From the NCBI GenBank assembly GCA_044360485.1, contig JBIKKG010000127.1, positions 1 through 9,161 on the forward strand: DNA of 9,161 bases. The letters are read 5' to 3'. The stretch is from UBA4615 sp044360485 (GTDB lineage Bacteria; Pseudomonadota; Gammaproteobacteria; Burkholderiales; Burkholderiaceae_E). The translations under genes and the position numbers were made by a program. Shown one piece after another: positions 1-5,777 of this stretch. Below the pieces are notes generated by a model. That model saw nothing but the letters and a program-made list of their open reading frames with translations, ran no database searches and was not told where the DNA came from. Position 1 is the stretch's first letter, and each line of letters begins with the position of its first letter.

Positions 1-1
1 C

Positions 2-676
2 CATGCCGCGCACGCCGCAGACCGCGCGCGGATCGAGCACTTTACTCAGCTGGCATTCAATGGCCCGGCGCCAATGCACGGCAGTGTGCAGACGCCCGTC
101 TTGCAGCGCTCGTCTGAGCGTGAGACGCATGCACGCCAACGCACGAGCCTGCCTGCGAATGATTTCAGACTGGTGGTGCTCTGTTTCGATGACCAGGGCC
201 ACGCTACGCGACGGTGGCCGGTGCGTCACTGGGCCGCGCTGATCAGTCAGGTGCGCAGTCACTGGCCTGAAGCGATCGTGGCGGCGGTCGGCGATGCCTC
301 GGTGCGCTCAACCGCCACCGAGGCATTCGCCCTCTCGGGGGTGTCAGGTCGCAACTGGTGCGGGCAACTCTCGCAAGCCGATCTCATCGCGACAGTCGCT
401 CAGGCCCAGGCCATCTTGGGACTGGACAACGACCTGATGCTTGTTGCCGGCGCGTTCGGTCGGCCGTTGGTGAGTCTGTTTGGCCCCAGAGATCCGCGTC
501 GCCATGCGCCGCTCGGCGCTCAGGTACACGCGCAGTCGCTCGGGCTGGCATGCAGTCCATGCAACGACCCGGTCTGTCGCCACGGCCACGGCCAATGCAT
601 GACCGGATTGACCCCCAACGCCGCAGCCGAAGCGCTGCGCGTCGCACTCAGACGGACCTCGCGCAACATCCGATAA
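2..676 (+). CDS. GT9 family glycosyltransferase, heptosyltransferase II-like (C-terminal part)
   Basis: The reading frame is open from the left edge, so the N-terminal third is outside the window; 224 residues are visible against roughly 330-350 for the family. GT9 enzymes transfer heptose from ADP-heptose to the lipopolysaccharide inner core at the cytoplasmic face of the inner membrane. Seen here: a beta strand FRLVVLCFDD at the start of the second Rossmann half, the segment DLIATVAQAQAILGLDND followed by LVAGAFGRPLVSLFGPRDP, which matches the donor-binding TDSGLMHLAAALGxPxVALFG block, and a C-terminal cysteine cluster CSPCNDPVC...GQCM typical of WaaF-like proteins. The usual D-S-G is D-N-D here. 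The first gene of a compact plus-strand run; the next start is 9 bases after its stop. It could be WaaF or another GT9 paralogue, so no symbol is given. Confidence 0.82.
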   Translation, partial: HAAHAADRARIEHFTQLAFNGPAPMHGSVQTPVLQRSSERETHARQRTSLPANDFRLVVLCFDDQGHATRRWPVRHWAALISQVRSHWPEAIVAAVGDASVRSTATEAFALSGVSGRNWCGQLSQADLIATVAQAQAILGLDNDLMLVAGAFGRPLVSLFGPRDPRRHAPLGAQVHAQSLGLACSPCNDPVCRHGHGQCMTGLTPNAAAEALRVALRRTSRNIR

Positions 677-685
677 ACTGGCGGG

Positions 686-1231
686 ATGCGCCGTACTTGT
701 CCCACTGCCGAAGCCGCGGAACAGGCTTTCTATGCCGCCATGGCCGCCGGAGACCTCGAGGGCATGATGCGCCTGTGGGCCGACGATGATGCGATCGTCT
801 GCAATCACCCAGGCGGGCCGCGACTGATTGGGTTGCATGCGATTCGGGCGTCTTTTCGCGACATCTTCTCGAATGGCGGCGTGCGCATCGAAACCGCTGA
901 GCTGCAAGCTTTTCGCACCACCGATGTGGCTGTGCACAGCCTGATCGAGCGCATCAGCGTGGAAGGCCAAGGCGGCAGCGAGATCATTGAAGTGATCGTG
1001 ACCAACGTCTTTGTGCGCGTCGGGGCGGCCTGGCGCATCCTGGTGCACCATGCCGGCGTGTTCGACGGACCGGACGATGCCGACCTGGAGACCGACGAAG
1101 ACGACCCGGAGTCCCTGCAGCTGTCGATCTGGGGCACGGGTCACCCGCCCGGCGAACGCAGCGAAGACGGCGACGAAGACAGCGGCTCCGACACGGAACC
1201 CCGTCGTCCCCCCCCTGGTCGCCTGCACTAG
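686..1231 (+). CDS. NTF2/SnoaL-like fold protein with acidic C-terminal tail
   Basis: This encodes 181 residues. The first ~125 have the layout of NTF2-like (SnoaL/DUF4440-type) domains: an N-terminal helix AEQAFYAAMAAGDLEGMMRLWADD, then the pocket motif IVCNHPGGPRLIGLHAIRASF and a curved sheet ending VTNVFVRVGAAWRILVHHAG. Proteins of this fold are small cytoplasmic enzymes or ligand-binding proteins; the sequence does not say which. From residue 127 the protein changes to a 55-residue acidic, proline/arginine-ended tail (DDADLETDEDDPESL, GDEDSGSDTEP) that looks disordered. The ATG at 686 is chosen because it gives the full first helix; its ribosome site is weak, and with the preceding stop only 9 bases upstream translational coupling is likely. 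No signal peptide or membrane segment is seen. Confidence 0.8.
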   Translation: MRRTCPTAEAAEQAFYAAMAAGDLEGMMRLWADDDAIVCNHPGGPRLIGLHAIRASFRDIFSNGGVRIETAELQAFRTTDVAVHSLIERISVEGQGGSEIIEVIVTNVFVRVGAAWRILVHHAGVFDGPDDADLETDEDDPESLQLSIWGTGHPPGERSEDGDEDSGSDTEPRRPPPGRLH

Positions 1232-1241
1232 GCGATCGGCC

Positions 1242-2303
1242 ATGAACGACAGCGCCGCGCGCGCAACGCCCGGCGCGCCGTTGATGGGCTACCGAAGCCC
1301 TTTTTGGCTGCCAGGCGCACATACTCAAACCATCTGGCCATCGCTCGGCGCCCCCCGACCTCGGGTGCATTACCGACGTGAGCGCTGGGACACTCCGGAT
1401 GGCGATTTCATCGATCTGGATTGGGCGCAGACAACCGCTGCATCGGACCCCATCACCGGGGCGCGCGCGCAGCGTAGCCGACCGCTTCTGGCCCTGTTTC
1501 ATGGCCTGGAAGGCGACTCCAGCAGCCACTACGCGCGCGCACTGATGGCCCATGCAGGCGCACAGGGATGCGATGGGGTGGTCATGCATTTTCGGGGTTG
1601 CAGCGGCGAACCCAATCGCCTGCCCCGCGCCTATCACTCCGGTGACTCCGAGGAGGCCGATTGGGTGCTGCGTCGACTGGCCAGTCAACGGATTGCAGCA
1701 GGCCACACCGGGCCGCTATGGGTGGTCGGCATCTCACTCGGAGGCAACGTGTTGTTGAAATGGCTCGGGGAGCGCGGCACGGCGGCAGGCTTCGTGGCCG
1801 CAGCTGCCGCAGTGTCGCCGCCCCAGGATCTGCATGCCGGGGCCGTGCGTCTGGCTCGCGGTTTCAATCGCCTCTATGCACGGCATTTCCTGGTCACCCT
1901 GCGGGCAAAAAGCCTCGCCATGCTCAAGCGTCACCCAGGCCTCTTCGATCCCCAACGCGTTGCCCGTGCGCAAGACTTTTTCGAGTTTGACGACGAGGTC
2001 ACAGCGCGGCTGCACGGCTTTGCCAGTGCCATGGACTACTGGACCCGCTCATCCTGCCGACAGTTCCTGGGCGGCATCACGGTGCCCGCGCTGGTGATCA
2101 ATGCGCTGAACGATCCCTTCCTGCCGCCCGAAGCGCTGGCTTCGCCCCGGGAGGTTTCCAGCATGGTCACGCTGGACTATCCGCGCCAGGGCGGACACGT
2201 GGGGTTCCTCACAGGCGGGCCGCCAGGGCGCCTCGATTGGCTGCCTGCACGCCTGTTCAATCACCTGCAGCGCGCAAGCGGTCTGCCTCATGCCCATGGA
2301 TGA
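1242..2303 (+). CDS. YheT-type alpha/beta-fold hydrolase
   Basis: This 353-residue cytoplasmic protein belongs to the YheT (ABHD1/2/3-like) family of alpha/beta hydrolases, predicted esterases or lipases of unsettled substrate. Family marks in order: the N-terminal YRSPFWLPGAHTQTIWP block near residues 17-33, the HGLEGDSSSHY oxyanion region near 89-99, MHFRGCSGEPNRLPRAYHSGD, the nucleophile elbow GISLGG with Ser165, the NDPFLP loop with Asp291, and QGGHVGF with His319, so the Ser-Asp-His triad is complete. The frame stays open upstream into the previous gene, but the ATG at 1242 is chosen because the family N-terminus starts there and it lies 10 bases after the previous stop. Its end overlaps the next gene, as expected within an operon. 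Confidence 0.92.
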   Translation: MNDSAARATPGAPLMGYRSPFWLPGAHTQTIWPSLGAPRPRVHYRRERWDTPDGDFIDLDWAQTTAASDPITGARAQRSRPLLALFHGLEGDSSSHYARALMAHAGAQGCDGVVMHFRGCSGEPNRLPRAYHSGDSEEADWVLRRLASQRIAAGHTGPLWVVGISLGGNVLLKWLGERGTAAGFVAAAAAVSPPQDLHAGAVRLARGFNRLYARHFLVTLRAKSLAMLKRHPGLFDPQRVARAQDFFEFDDEVTARLHGFASAMDYWTRSSCRQFLGGITVPALVINALNDPFLPPEALASPREVSSMVTLDYPRQGGHVGFLTGGPPGRLDWLPARLFNHLQRASGLPHAHG

Positions 2304-2862
2304 TCAGGTACGACAAGCGATGGCACGTTGGCCCAACGTGCCTGCAGTGCACGGCTGGCTGCGGCTGGATCGTCGCGGACGCTGGATGCTCGTCGACCGG
2401 GGCGTGGCGGGCTTTGACGAGGCTGTGCACGGCGCAGGCAGCGAGATCACCAGCCCGCCCATCATCGACTTCATCGGGCGCAACTATCAGTCTGATGCGC
2501 AGGGTCGCTGGTATTGGCAAAACGGCCCGCAGCGGGTCTATGTCGACCTGGACCTCGCGCCCATCCTGCTGCGCGTCATGGGCGAAGTCCCGACGCAATC
2601 CCTCATCACGCATACCGGCTATCCGGTGGAGCGCATCGAGCGCGCAACTTCCGATGGGCAGGGCAACCTGTGGCTGCTGACCGAGCATGGCCCCGGGTGT
2701 ATCGACGATCGAGACCTGGGCGCGTTGACACTCGACCTTCATGAGTCCATCACGCCGGCCGCATTCACTGGCCAGTTGACGCTGATGGGCCATCACACAA
2801 TCACAGCGCTGTCGGCACCGCCGGAGGTGGTCTTCGCGTTTGATCGCAAGCCGCGCTACTGA
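2296..2862 (+). CDS. conserved hypothetical protein, downstream partner of YheT
   Basis: This 188-residue protein has no signal peptide and no membrane segment. It opens MDDQVRQAMARWPNVPAVHG and carries short W/G-rich strands (GWLRLDRRGRWMLVDRG, FIGRNYQSDAQGRWYWQNGP, RVYVDLDLAPILLRV, GNLWLLTEHGPGCIDDRDL), suggesting an all-beta protein. I recognise it as a betaproteobacterial conserved family often found beside YheT; my memory of a DUF2946 label for it is uncertain. Start choice: ATG at 2296 gives the conserved MDD opening, while ATG at 2290 would add only two residues. The start overlaps the hydrolase stop by 8 bases, so translation is probably coupled. The stop overlaps the 3' end of the convergent bepA gene. 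No function can be assigned. Confidence 0.8.
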   Translation: MDDQVRQAMARWPNVPAVHGWLRLDRRGRWMLVDRGVAGFDEAVHGAGSEITSPPIIDFIGRNYQSDAQGRWYWQNGPQRVYVDLDLAPILLRVMGEVPTQSLITHTGYPVERIERATSDGQGNLWLLTEHGPGCIDDRDLGALTLDLHESITPAAFTGQLTLMGHHTITALSAPPEVVFAFDRKPRY

Positions 2863-4358
2863 CGCGGCATCTGTTTGGATTCTTCGATTTCTCGACGAGC
2901 AAGCGGCTCCAGCTCTCGCAGCCGCGCATCAATGATCGATGCTGTGTAGAAGTCGGTGTCGTTGGCACGCTGTGCAATGCGCAGCTGATCCACGGCAGCC
3001 ACCGCAGAGCCCAGCAATACAAAACGCTCTGCCGCAGCGCGGTGAGCCTCGGCACGCTGCTCCAGCTTGCCCTGCGCTTGCGCCATCAGTTGCCATAACC
3101 GCGCGTCCGATCGCCACACGACCAGCTGGTCCTTGAGCAGCGCCGCGGCCTCGGCCGACTGGCCTGCTGCGATCAGGGCTTCAGCACGCACCCGCACTAA
3201 CGCACGGGAATCCGGGAATTGCACCAGGCCCTGGCGGGCCAGCTCGGCTGCACCGCGCGCGTCGCCGGCCTCAAGCCGCGACGTAGCCGCCAACCGATCA
3301 AAGTAAGGATGCGGTTTGCCATGCAGCGTGCGTGCTCGTGCGAGCGCTTGTTCAAAGCGAGGCCAGTCCCGTTGAGCCGCCGCAATGCTGGCCAAGCCGA
3401 ACCAGGATTGCGATTCCGCCTGCGGATTGTCGGCCAGGTACTGTTCGGCTGACGCGCGCGCCACCCTGCGACCGTCCACGCTTTCATCGGCTGTGGTGCG
3501 TAGCCGCGCACGCAGGAGCAAATACTCGAACGAATCCGGGCGCTGGCGATAACGGGTTTCGCGCAAACGGGCTTGCATATCTGCAATGCGCTCACCGGTG
3601 ACCGGGTGGGTGCGCATGTAGGCCGGCGCATTGGTTTCGTAGAACCGGCTGGCCAGCTGCAGTCGGTTGAAGAACGAGACCATCGACTGAACGTCAAACC
3701 CCGCTTGCCTGAGCATCTCGAAGCCCACCCGATCGGCTTCACGCTCCGCATCGCGTGAAAACGAGAGCATGTTCGCGCGTGACAGCTGCTCACCCAGCAT
3801 GACGCCACCCATGGCCGCCTGCGGGTTGGATCGTGCGGCAAGCAACGCCAGGATCATCGCCGCCATCGAGACCATGGAGATCTGCTTTTGCTGGGCCAGC
3901 ATACGGGCCACATGCCGCTGGGTCACATGGCCGATTTCATGGGCCAGCACCGAGGCCAGCTCCGATTCGGATTCCGACGCCATGATCAGGCCGCTGTGCA
4001 CCCCGATGAACCCCCCGGGCAAGGCAAACGCGTTGATCGCGCCGTCATCCACCGCGAAAAACTCGAAGCTGTGCCCTGCTGCGGCAGGGGTGGCCATGAG
4101 GGGAGCCGCCACACGATTCAGGTAATCGACCAGTTCGGCGTCATCCAGATAGGCCGAGTCGCGGCGAATCTGACGCATGATCGATTCACCCAGTGCGCGC
4201 TCTTTGGCGGGCGAAAGCTCGTCGCCCGACGCATCGCCCAGCTTGGGCAGATTGTCGATCTGAGCGAGCGCCGCCGGCGGCGCCAGTGCAAGCGTCGCAC
4301 AGAGCGCCGCAGCGCACCAGCGCACACAGCGAGAACGCGGCCGAAGTTCAGTGGTCAT
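2856..4358 (-). CDS. bepA: BepA-like periplasmic M48 metalloprotease with TPR domain
   Basis: This 500-residue exported zinc protease resembles E. coli BepA (YfgC), which degrades stalled outer-membrane proteins such as LptD and assists their assembly by the BAM complex. Seen in order: a signal peptide (Arg-rich start, hydrophobic CAAALCATLALAPPA, cleavage near ALA-Q33), the M48 catalytic domain with HEIGH (His140, Glu141, His144), the third ligand in SRDAEREAD (Glu205), the loop YMRTHPVTG with His251 matching the regulatory switch histidine of BepA, then TPR-like helices from about residue 300 to 480. Spacing between ligands matches BepA closely. The start at 4358 is chosen because it begins the signal peptide; the frame is open to 4427 but the extra 23 residues would bury it. 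No convincing ribosome site is seen. Divergent from moaC, convergent with the hypothetical at 2296. Confidence 0.93.
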   Translation of the reverse strand: MTTELRPRSRCVRWCAAALCATLALAPPAALAQIDNLPKLGDASGDELSPAKERALGESIMRQIRRDSAYLDDAELVDYLNRVAAPLMATPAAAGHSFEFFAVDDGAINAFALPGGFIGVHSGLIMASESESELASVLAHEIGHVTQRHVARMLAQQKQISMVSMAAMILALLAARSNPQAAMGGVMLGEQLSRANMLSFSRDAEREADRVGFEMLRQAGFDVQSMVSFFNRLQLASRFYETNAPAYMRTHPVTGERIADMQARLRETRYRQRPDSFEYLLLRARLRTTADESVDGRRVARASAEQYLADNPQAESQSWFGLASIAAAQRDWPRFEQALARARTLHGKPHPYFDRLAATSRLEAGDARGAAELARQGLVQFPDSRALVRVRAEALIAAGQSAEAAALLKDQLVVWRSDARLWQLMAQAQGKLEQRAEAHRAAAERFVLLGSAVAAVDQLRIAQRANDTDFYTASIIDARLRELEPLARREIEESKQMPRQ

Positions 4359-4421
4359 GACGCTATGATAGGCCGACCCCCGGCGCCCTCCTCGCGCCCA
4401 CCACCGTGAAGATGTAAGCCC

Positions 4422-5006
4422 GTGCAACCAAGCCCCCCCACCTTCGCGCCTGGCTCAAGCTCTGAGCCAGGCCGTACAGATGCTACCCAACCCGCCGCTA
4501 CGCCTGACAGACTGGCGGACATCTCGGTTGACTCAGGGCTGACGCATTTCAACGCCGCTGGCCAGGCGCACATGGTCGATGTGGGCGACAAGGTCATCAC
4601 TCGCCGCGTGGCCATCGCCAGTGGTCGCATCCTGATGCTGCCTGAGACCCTGGCGCGGGTACGTGAGGGCACAGCGAAAAAGGGCGACGTCCTGGGTATT
4701 GCCCGCATCGCCGCGATCCAGGGTGCCAAACGCACCGCCGACCTGATTCCCTTGTGCCACCCCATCGCGCTCACCCGCGTGGCCGTCGACCTTCAGATCG
4801 ACGATGACGCGTGCGCGGTGCACTGCACCGCCACCGTGGAATGCGAAGGCCGCACAGGCGTTGAGATGGAAGCACTCACCGCCGTGCAGGTGGGCCTGCT
4901 CACCGTGTACGACATGCTCAAGGCCGTGGACCGTGCCATGACCATCACCGACGTGAAGCTGCTGGAAAAGCACGGCGGCAAAAGCGGCGAATGGGTGCGG
5001 CGCTAG
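4422..5006 (+). CDS. moaC: cyclic pyranopterin monophosphate synthase MoaC
   Basis: MoaC works with MoaA in the first step of molybdenum cofactor synthesis, converting the GTP-derived cyclic intermediate to cyclic pyranopterin monophosphate in the cytoplasm. The core LTHFNAAGQAHMVDVGDK, KGDVLGIARIAAIQGAKRT, LIPLCHP, GVEMEALTAVQVGLLTVYDMLKAVD and LLEKHGGKSGEW is complete. Residues equivalent to E. coli Lys51, His77, Asp128, Lys131 and Lys147 are Lys87, His113, Asp164, Lys167 and Lys183. The only in-frame conventional start upstream of the core is GTG 4422; an in-frame stop lies at 4407-4409. This gives 194 residues, about 36 more than E. coli at the N-terminus; the extra part is Pro/Ser/Thr-rich and its DNA holds a perfect hairpin (4448-4472). 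A non-standard later start, for example CTG 4539, cannot be excluded. Confidence 0.95.
   Translation: MQPSPPTFAPGSSSEPGRTDATQPAATPDRLADISVDSGLTHFNAAGQAHMVDVGDKVITRRVAIASGRILMLPETLARVREGTAKKGDVLGIARIAAIQGAKRTADLIPLCHPIALTRVAVDLQIDDDACAVHCTATVECEGRTGVEMEALTAVQVGLLTVYDMLKAVDRAMTITDVKLLEKHGGKSGEWVRR
4448..4472. repeat. perfect 10-bp inverted repeat in the 5' part of moaC
   Basis: Arms GCCTGGCTCA (4448-4457) and TGAGCCAGGC (4463-4472) are perfect complements around a 5-base loop AGCTC. It lies 26 bases after the GTG start, inside the non-conserved N-terminal extension. There is no following T-run, so it is not an intrinsic terminator. As RNA it would be a stable hairpin near the ribosome-loading region of moaC. 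Confidence 0.75.
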
Positions 5007-5227
5007 CGGGTACTGACTTGCGCGGCGTGACACATCCAACGCATGGGGTGTTCGCGGGCGTGCGCTAAGTCACGTCGGCCAGCTTGACACGATTGCGGTA
5101 ACTTGGATTGGGCGTGATGAATGTTTATCACTACGCAAGGCTTCAAGCTGTTTGCAGGGCTGGCTTAGGACTGGCTGGCGTCGGTGCAGCACGCCGCAAG
5201 CAAGCCTGACAAACCCTGCACAGACAC
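5007..5227 (+). other. gene-free, strongly self-complementary region after moaC (possible 3'UTR or small RNA)
   Basis: No credible coding frame. Several inverted repeats were found by eye: 5015-5023 with 5062-5071 (GACTTGCGC against GCGC-T-AAGTC, one bulged T); 5114-5118 with 5127-5131 (GTGAT/ATCAC); and a nested set 5153-5159 with 5214-5220 (TGCAGGG/CCCTGCA), 5162-5166 with 5202-5206 (GGCTT/AAGCC) and 5177-5181 with 5191-5195 (GGCGT/ACGCC). The nested set ends 7 bases before an intrinsic terminator stem, the layout of a terminated structured RNA. A perfect TTGACA lies at 5084-5089 but no good -10 box follows at 16-18 bases, so an independent promoter is not shown. It may be a moaC 3'UTR or a small RNA processed from it. 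Confidence 0.35.
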
Positions 5228-5254
5228 AGGCCCGCTTCGGCGGGCTTTTTCTTT
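5228..5254 (+). terminator. intrinsic terminator with UUCG tetraloop
   Basis: Stem GCCCGC (5230-5235) and GCGGGC (5240-5245) around the loop TTCG, extendable by a G-U and an A-U pair, followed by TTTTTCTTT. This is a classic rho-independent terminator on the plus strand. It is 223 bases after the moaC stop, so it ends either the moaC transcript or a separate RNA from the structured region, and insulates the sigma-54 promoter downstream. The opposite side has no T-run, so it acts in one direction. Confidence 0.88.
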
Positions 5255-5270
5255 GCGCACAAAGCCACGT

Positions 5271-5301
5271 GTGACAAAAGTCAAGTCGACTAGCCTGACA
5301 G
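5271..5301. promoter_or_regulatory. cluster of TGAC/GTCA palindromes, possible activator site
   Basis: Three adjacent elements: TGAC-AAAA-GTCA (5272-5283, inverted repeat), AGTCGACT (5284-5291, palindrome) and CTGACAG (5295-5301). They lie about 65-95 bases upstream of the -24 element at 5365, where sigma-54 enhancer-binding proteins usually bind. The protein that would bind is not known from this window; a PrsR-type regulator is a guess from the nature of the downstream gene. Confidence 0.35.
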
Positions 5302-5364
5302 AATCCTCTCGCACTCTTAACACGTCTGCATGTAACTCCAGCAGCCGTGCGGATTTTCACGAGA

Positions 5365-5380
5365 TGGCACGCAATATGCA
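5365..5380 (+). promoter_or_regulatory. sigma-54 (RpoN) -24/-12 promoter
   Basis: The sequence TGGCACGCAATATGCA matches the consensus TGGCACG-N4-TTGCW with a perfect -24 element and one mismatch (A for the first T) in the -12 element. The invariant GG (5366-5367) and GC (5378-5379) are separated by exactly 10 bases, as required. Transcription would start near 5391, giving an 88-base leader before the ATG at 5479. PEP-CTERM genes in several Gram-negative bacteria are known to be driven by RpoN with the PrsK/PrsR two-component system, which fits the gene that follows. Confidence 0.75.
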
Positions 5381-5464
5381 TTAGTCCACGCGGGAGCCGT
5401 GACGCCGCACAGGACCAGTTGCGCGACTCCGTTTCGATGACCTGACCTATCCGACGTTTTTTCC

Positions 5465-5470
5465 AAGGAG
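5465..5470 (+). promoter_or_regulatory. strong ribosome binding site of the small PEP-CTERM-like gene
   Basis: AAGGAG ends 8 bases before the ATG at 5479. It is the best Shine-Dalgarno in the window and decides that the 51-codon frame is a real gene and where it starts. Confidence 0.85.
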
Positions 5471-5478
5471 AACGCACT

Positions 5479-5634
5479 ATGAATAAGCTAATCGTCTTGA
5501 CCGTTCTGGGGCTGAGCAGCATGTCGGCTTTTGCTGCAGTTCCCGTCCCCGCACCGGAAAGCCTGCCGCTTCTCGCGATCGGCGCGATCGCGGCTGTCGC
5601 CGCTTGGGCGACTCAGCGCAAAAAGAAAAAGTGA
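5479..5634 (+). CDS. 51-residue secreted protein with PEP-CTERM/VPLPA-like sorting tail
   Basis: A short gene with a complete set of signals: sigma-54 promoter, AAGGAG site, ATG start and a terminator at the stop. Residues 1-19 form a signal peptide (MNKLIVLTVLGLSSMSAFA, cleavage at AFA-A). The rest is almost wholly a tripartite sorting signal: VPVPAPES (21-28, PES in place of PEP, and similar to VPLPA), a hydrophobic stretch LPLLAIGAIAAVAAWA (29-44) and a basic end TQRKKKK. Such tails are recognised by exosortases, membrane transpeptidase-like enzymes linked to exopolysaccharide and floc or biofilm matrix. No exosortase is in the window. Oddly there is no body between signal peptide and tail; after removal of both only about 6-9 residues would remain. 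It could instead stay as a single-span membrane peptide. Gene call sure; family assignment less so. Confidence 0.82.
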   Translation: MNKLIVLTVLGLSSMSAFAAVPVPAPESLPLLAIGAIAAVAAWATQRKKKK

Positions 5635-5668
5635 GCGTCGGGATCGCCCGTCGCTCACTTCTTTCTCT
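5620..5668. terminator. bidirectional intrinsic terminator overlapping the small gene's stop codon
   Basis: Arms AAGTGAGCG (5629-5637) and CGCTCACTT (5652-5660) are perfectly complementary; after a T-T mismatch the stem continues CGGG (5639-5642) with CCCG (5647-5650) around loop ATCG. On the plus strand it is followed by CTTTCTCTC. On the minus strand it is followed by TTTCTTTTT, read from the AAAAAGAAAAAG lysine codons at 5620-5631. It can therefore end both the small gene and the convergent Bug gene. The left arm contains the TGA stop. Confidence 0.8.
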
Positions 5669-5725
5669 CGTTGAACAGCTGGCTGAAGGAGGCATGGAAC
5701 CCCTTGCGACCGGCGTTCAGTCCGA

Positions 5726-5754
5726 TGCATGGCGTCTCAGGCAGGCGCCATGCA
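5726..5754. repeat. 9-bp inverted repeat after the Bug gene
   Basis: Arms TGCATGGCG (5726-5734) and CGCCATGCA (5746-5754) are perfect complements with an 11-base loop, extendable by one C-G and one G-U pair. It lies 23 bases beyond the Bug gene stop. There is no T-run on either side, so by itself it is not an intrinsic terminator; it may protect the 3' end of the transcript. Confidence 0.6.
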
Positions 5755-5777
5755 CGGTGGGCTGATGCGTACAGGAA

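Noticed and set aside
344..1243. 299-codon open frame on the minus strand opposite the first two genes
   Set aside because: It has no family-like sequence and lies opposite two genes with clear domains; long antisense frames are common in GC-rich DNA.
4359..4427. Longer bepA start adding 23 residues
   Set aside because: It would put an Arg/Trp-rich stretch ahead of a good signal peptide and overlap the moaC start.
5084..5112. Sigma-70 promoter built on TTGACA at 5084
   Set aside because: The -35 is perfect but the hexamers at 16-18 base spacing (GATTGG, ATTGGG, TTGGGC) are poor -10 boxes.
5184..5384. 66-codon plus-strand frame after moaC
   Set aside because: It runs through the intrinsic terminator and the sigma-54 promoter, has no ribosome site and a low-complexity product.
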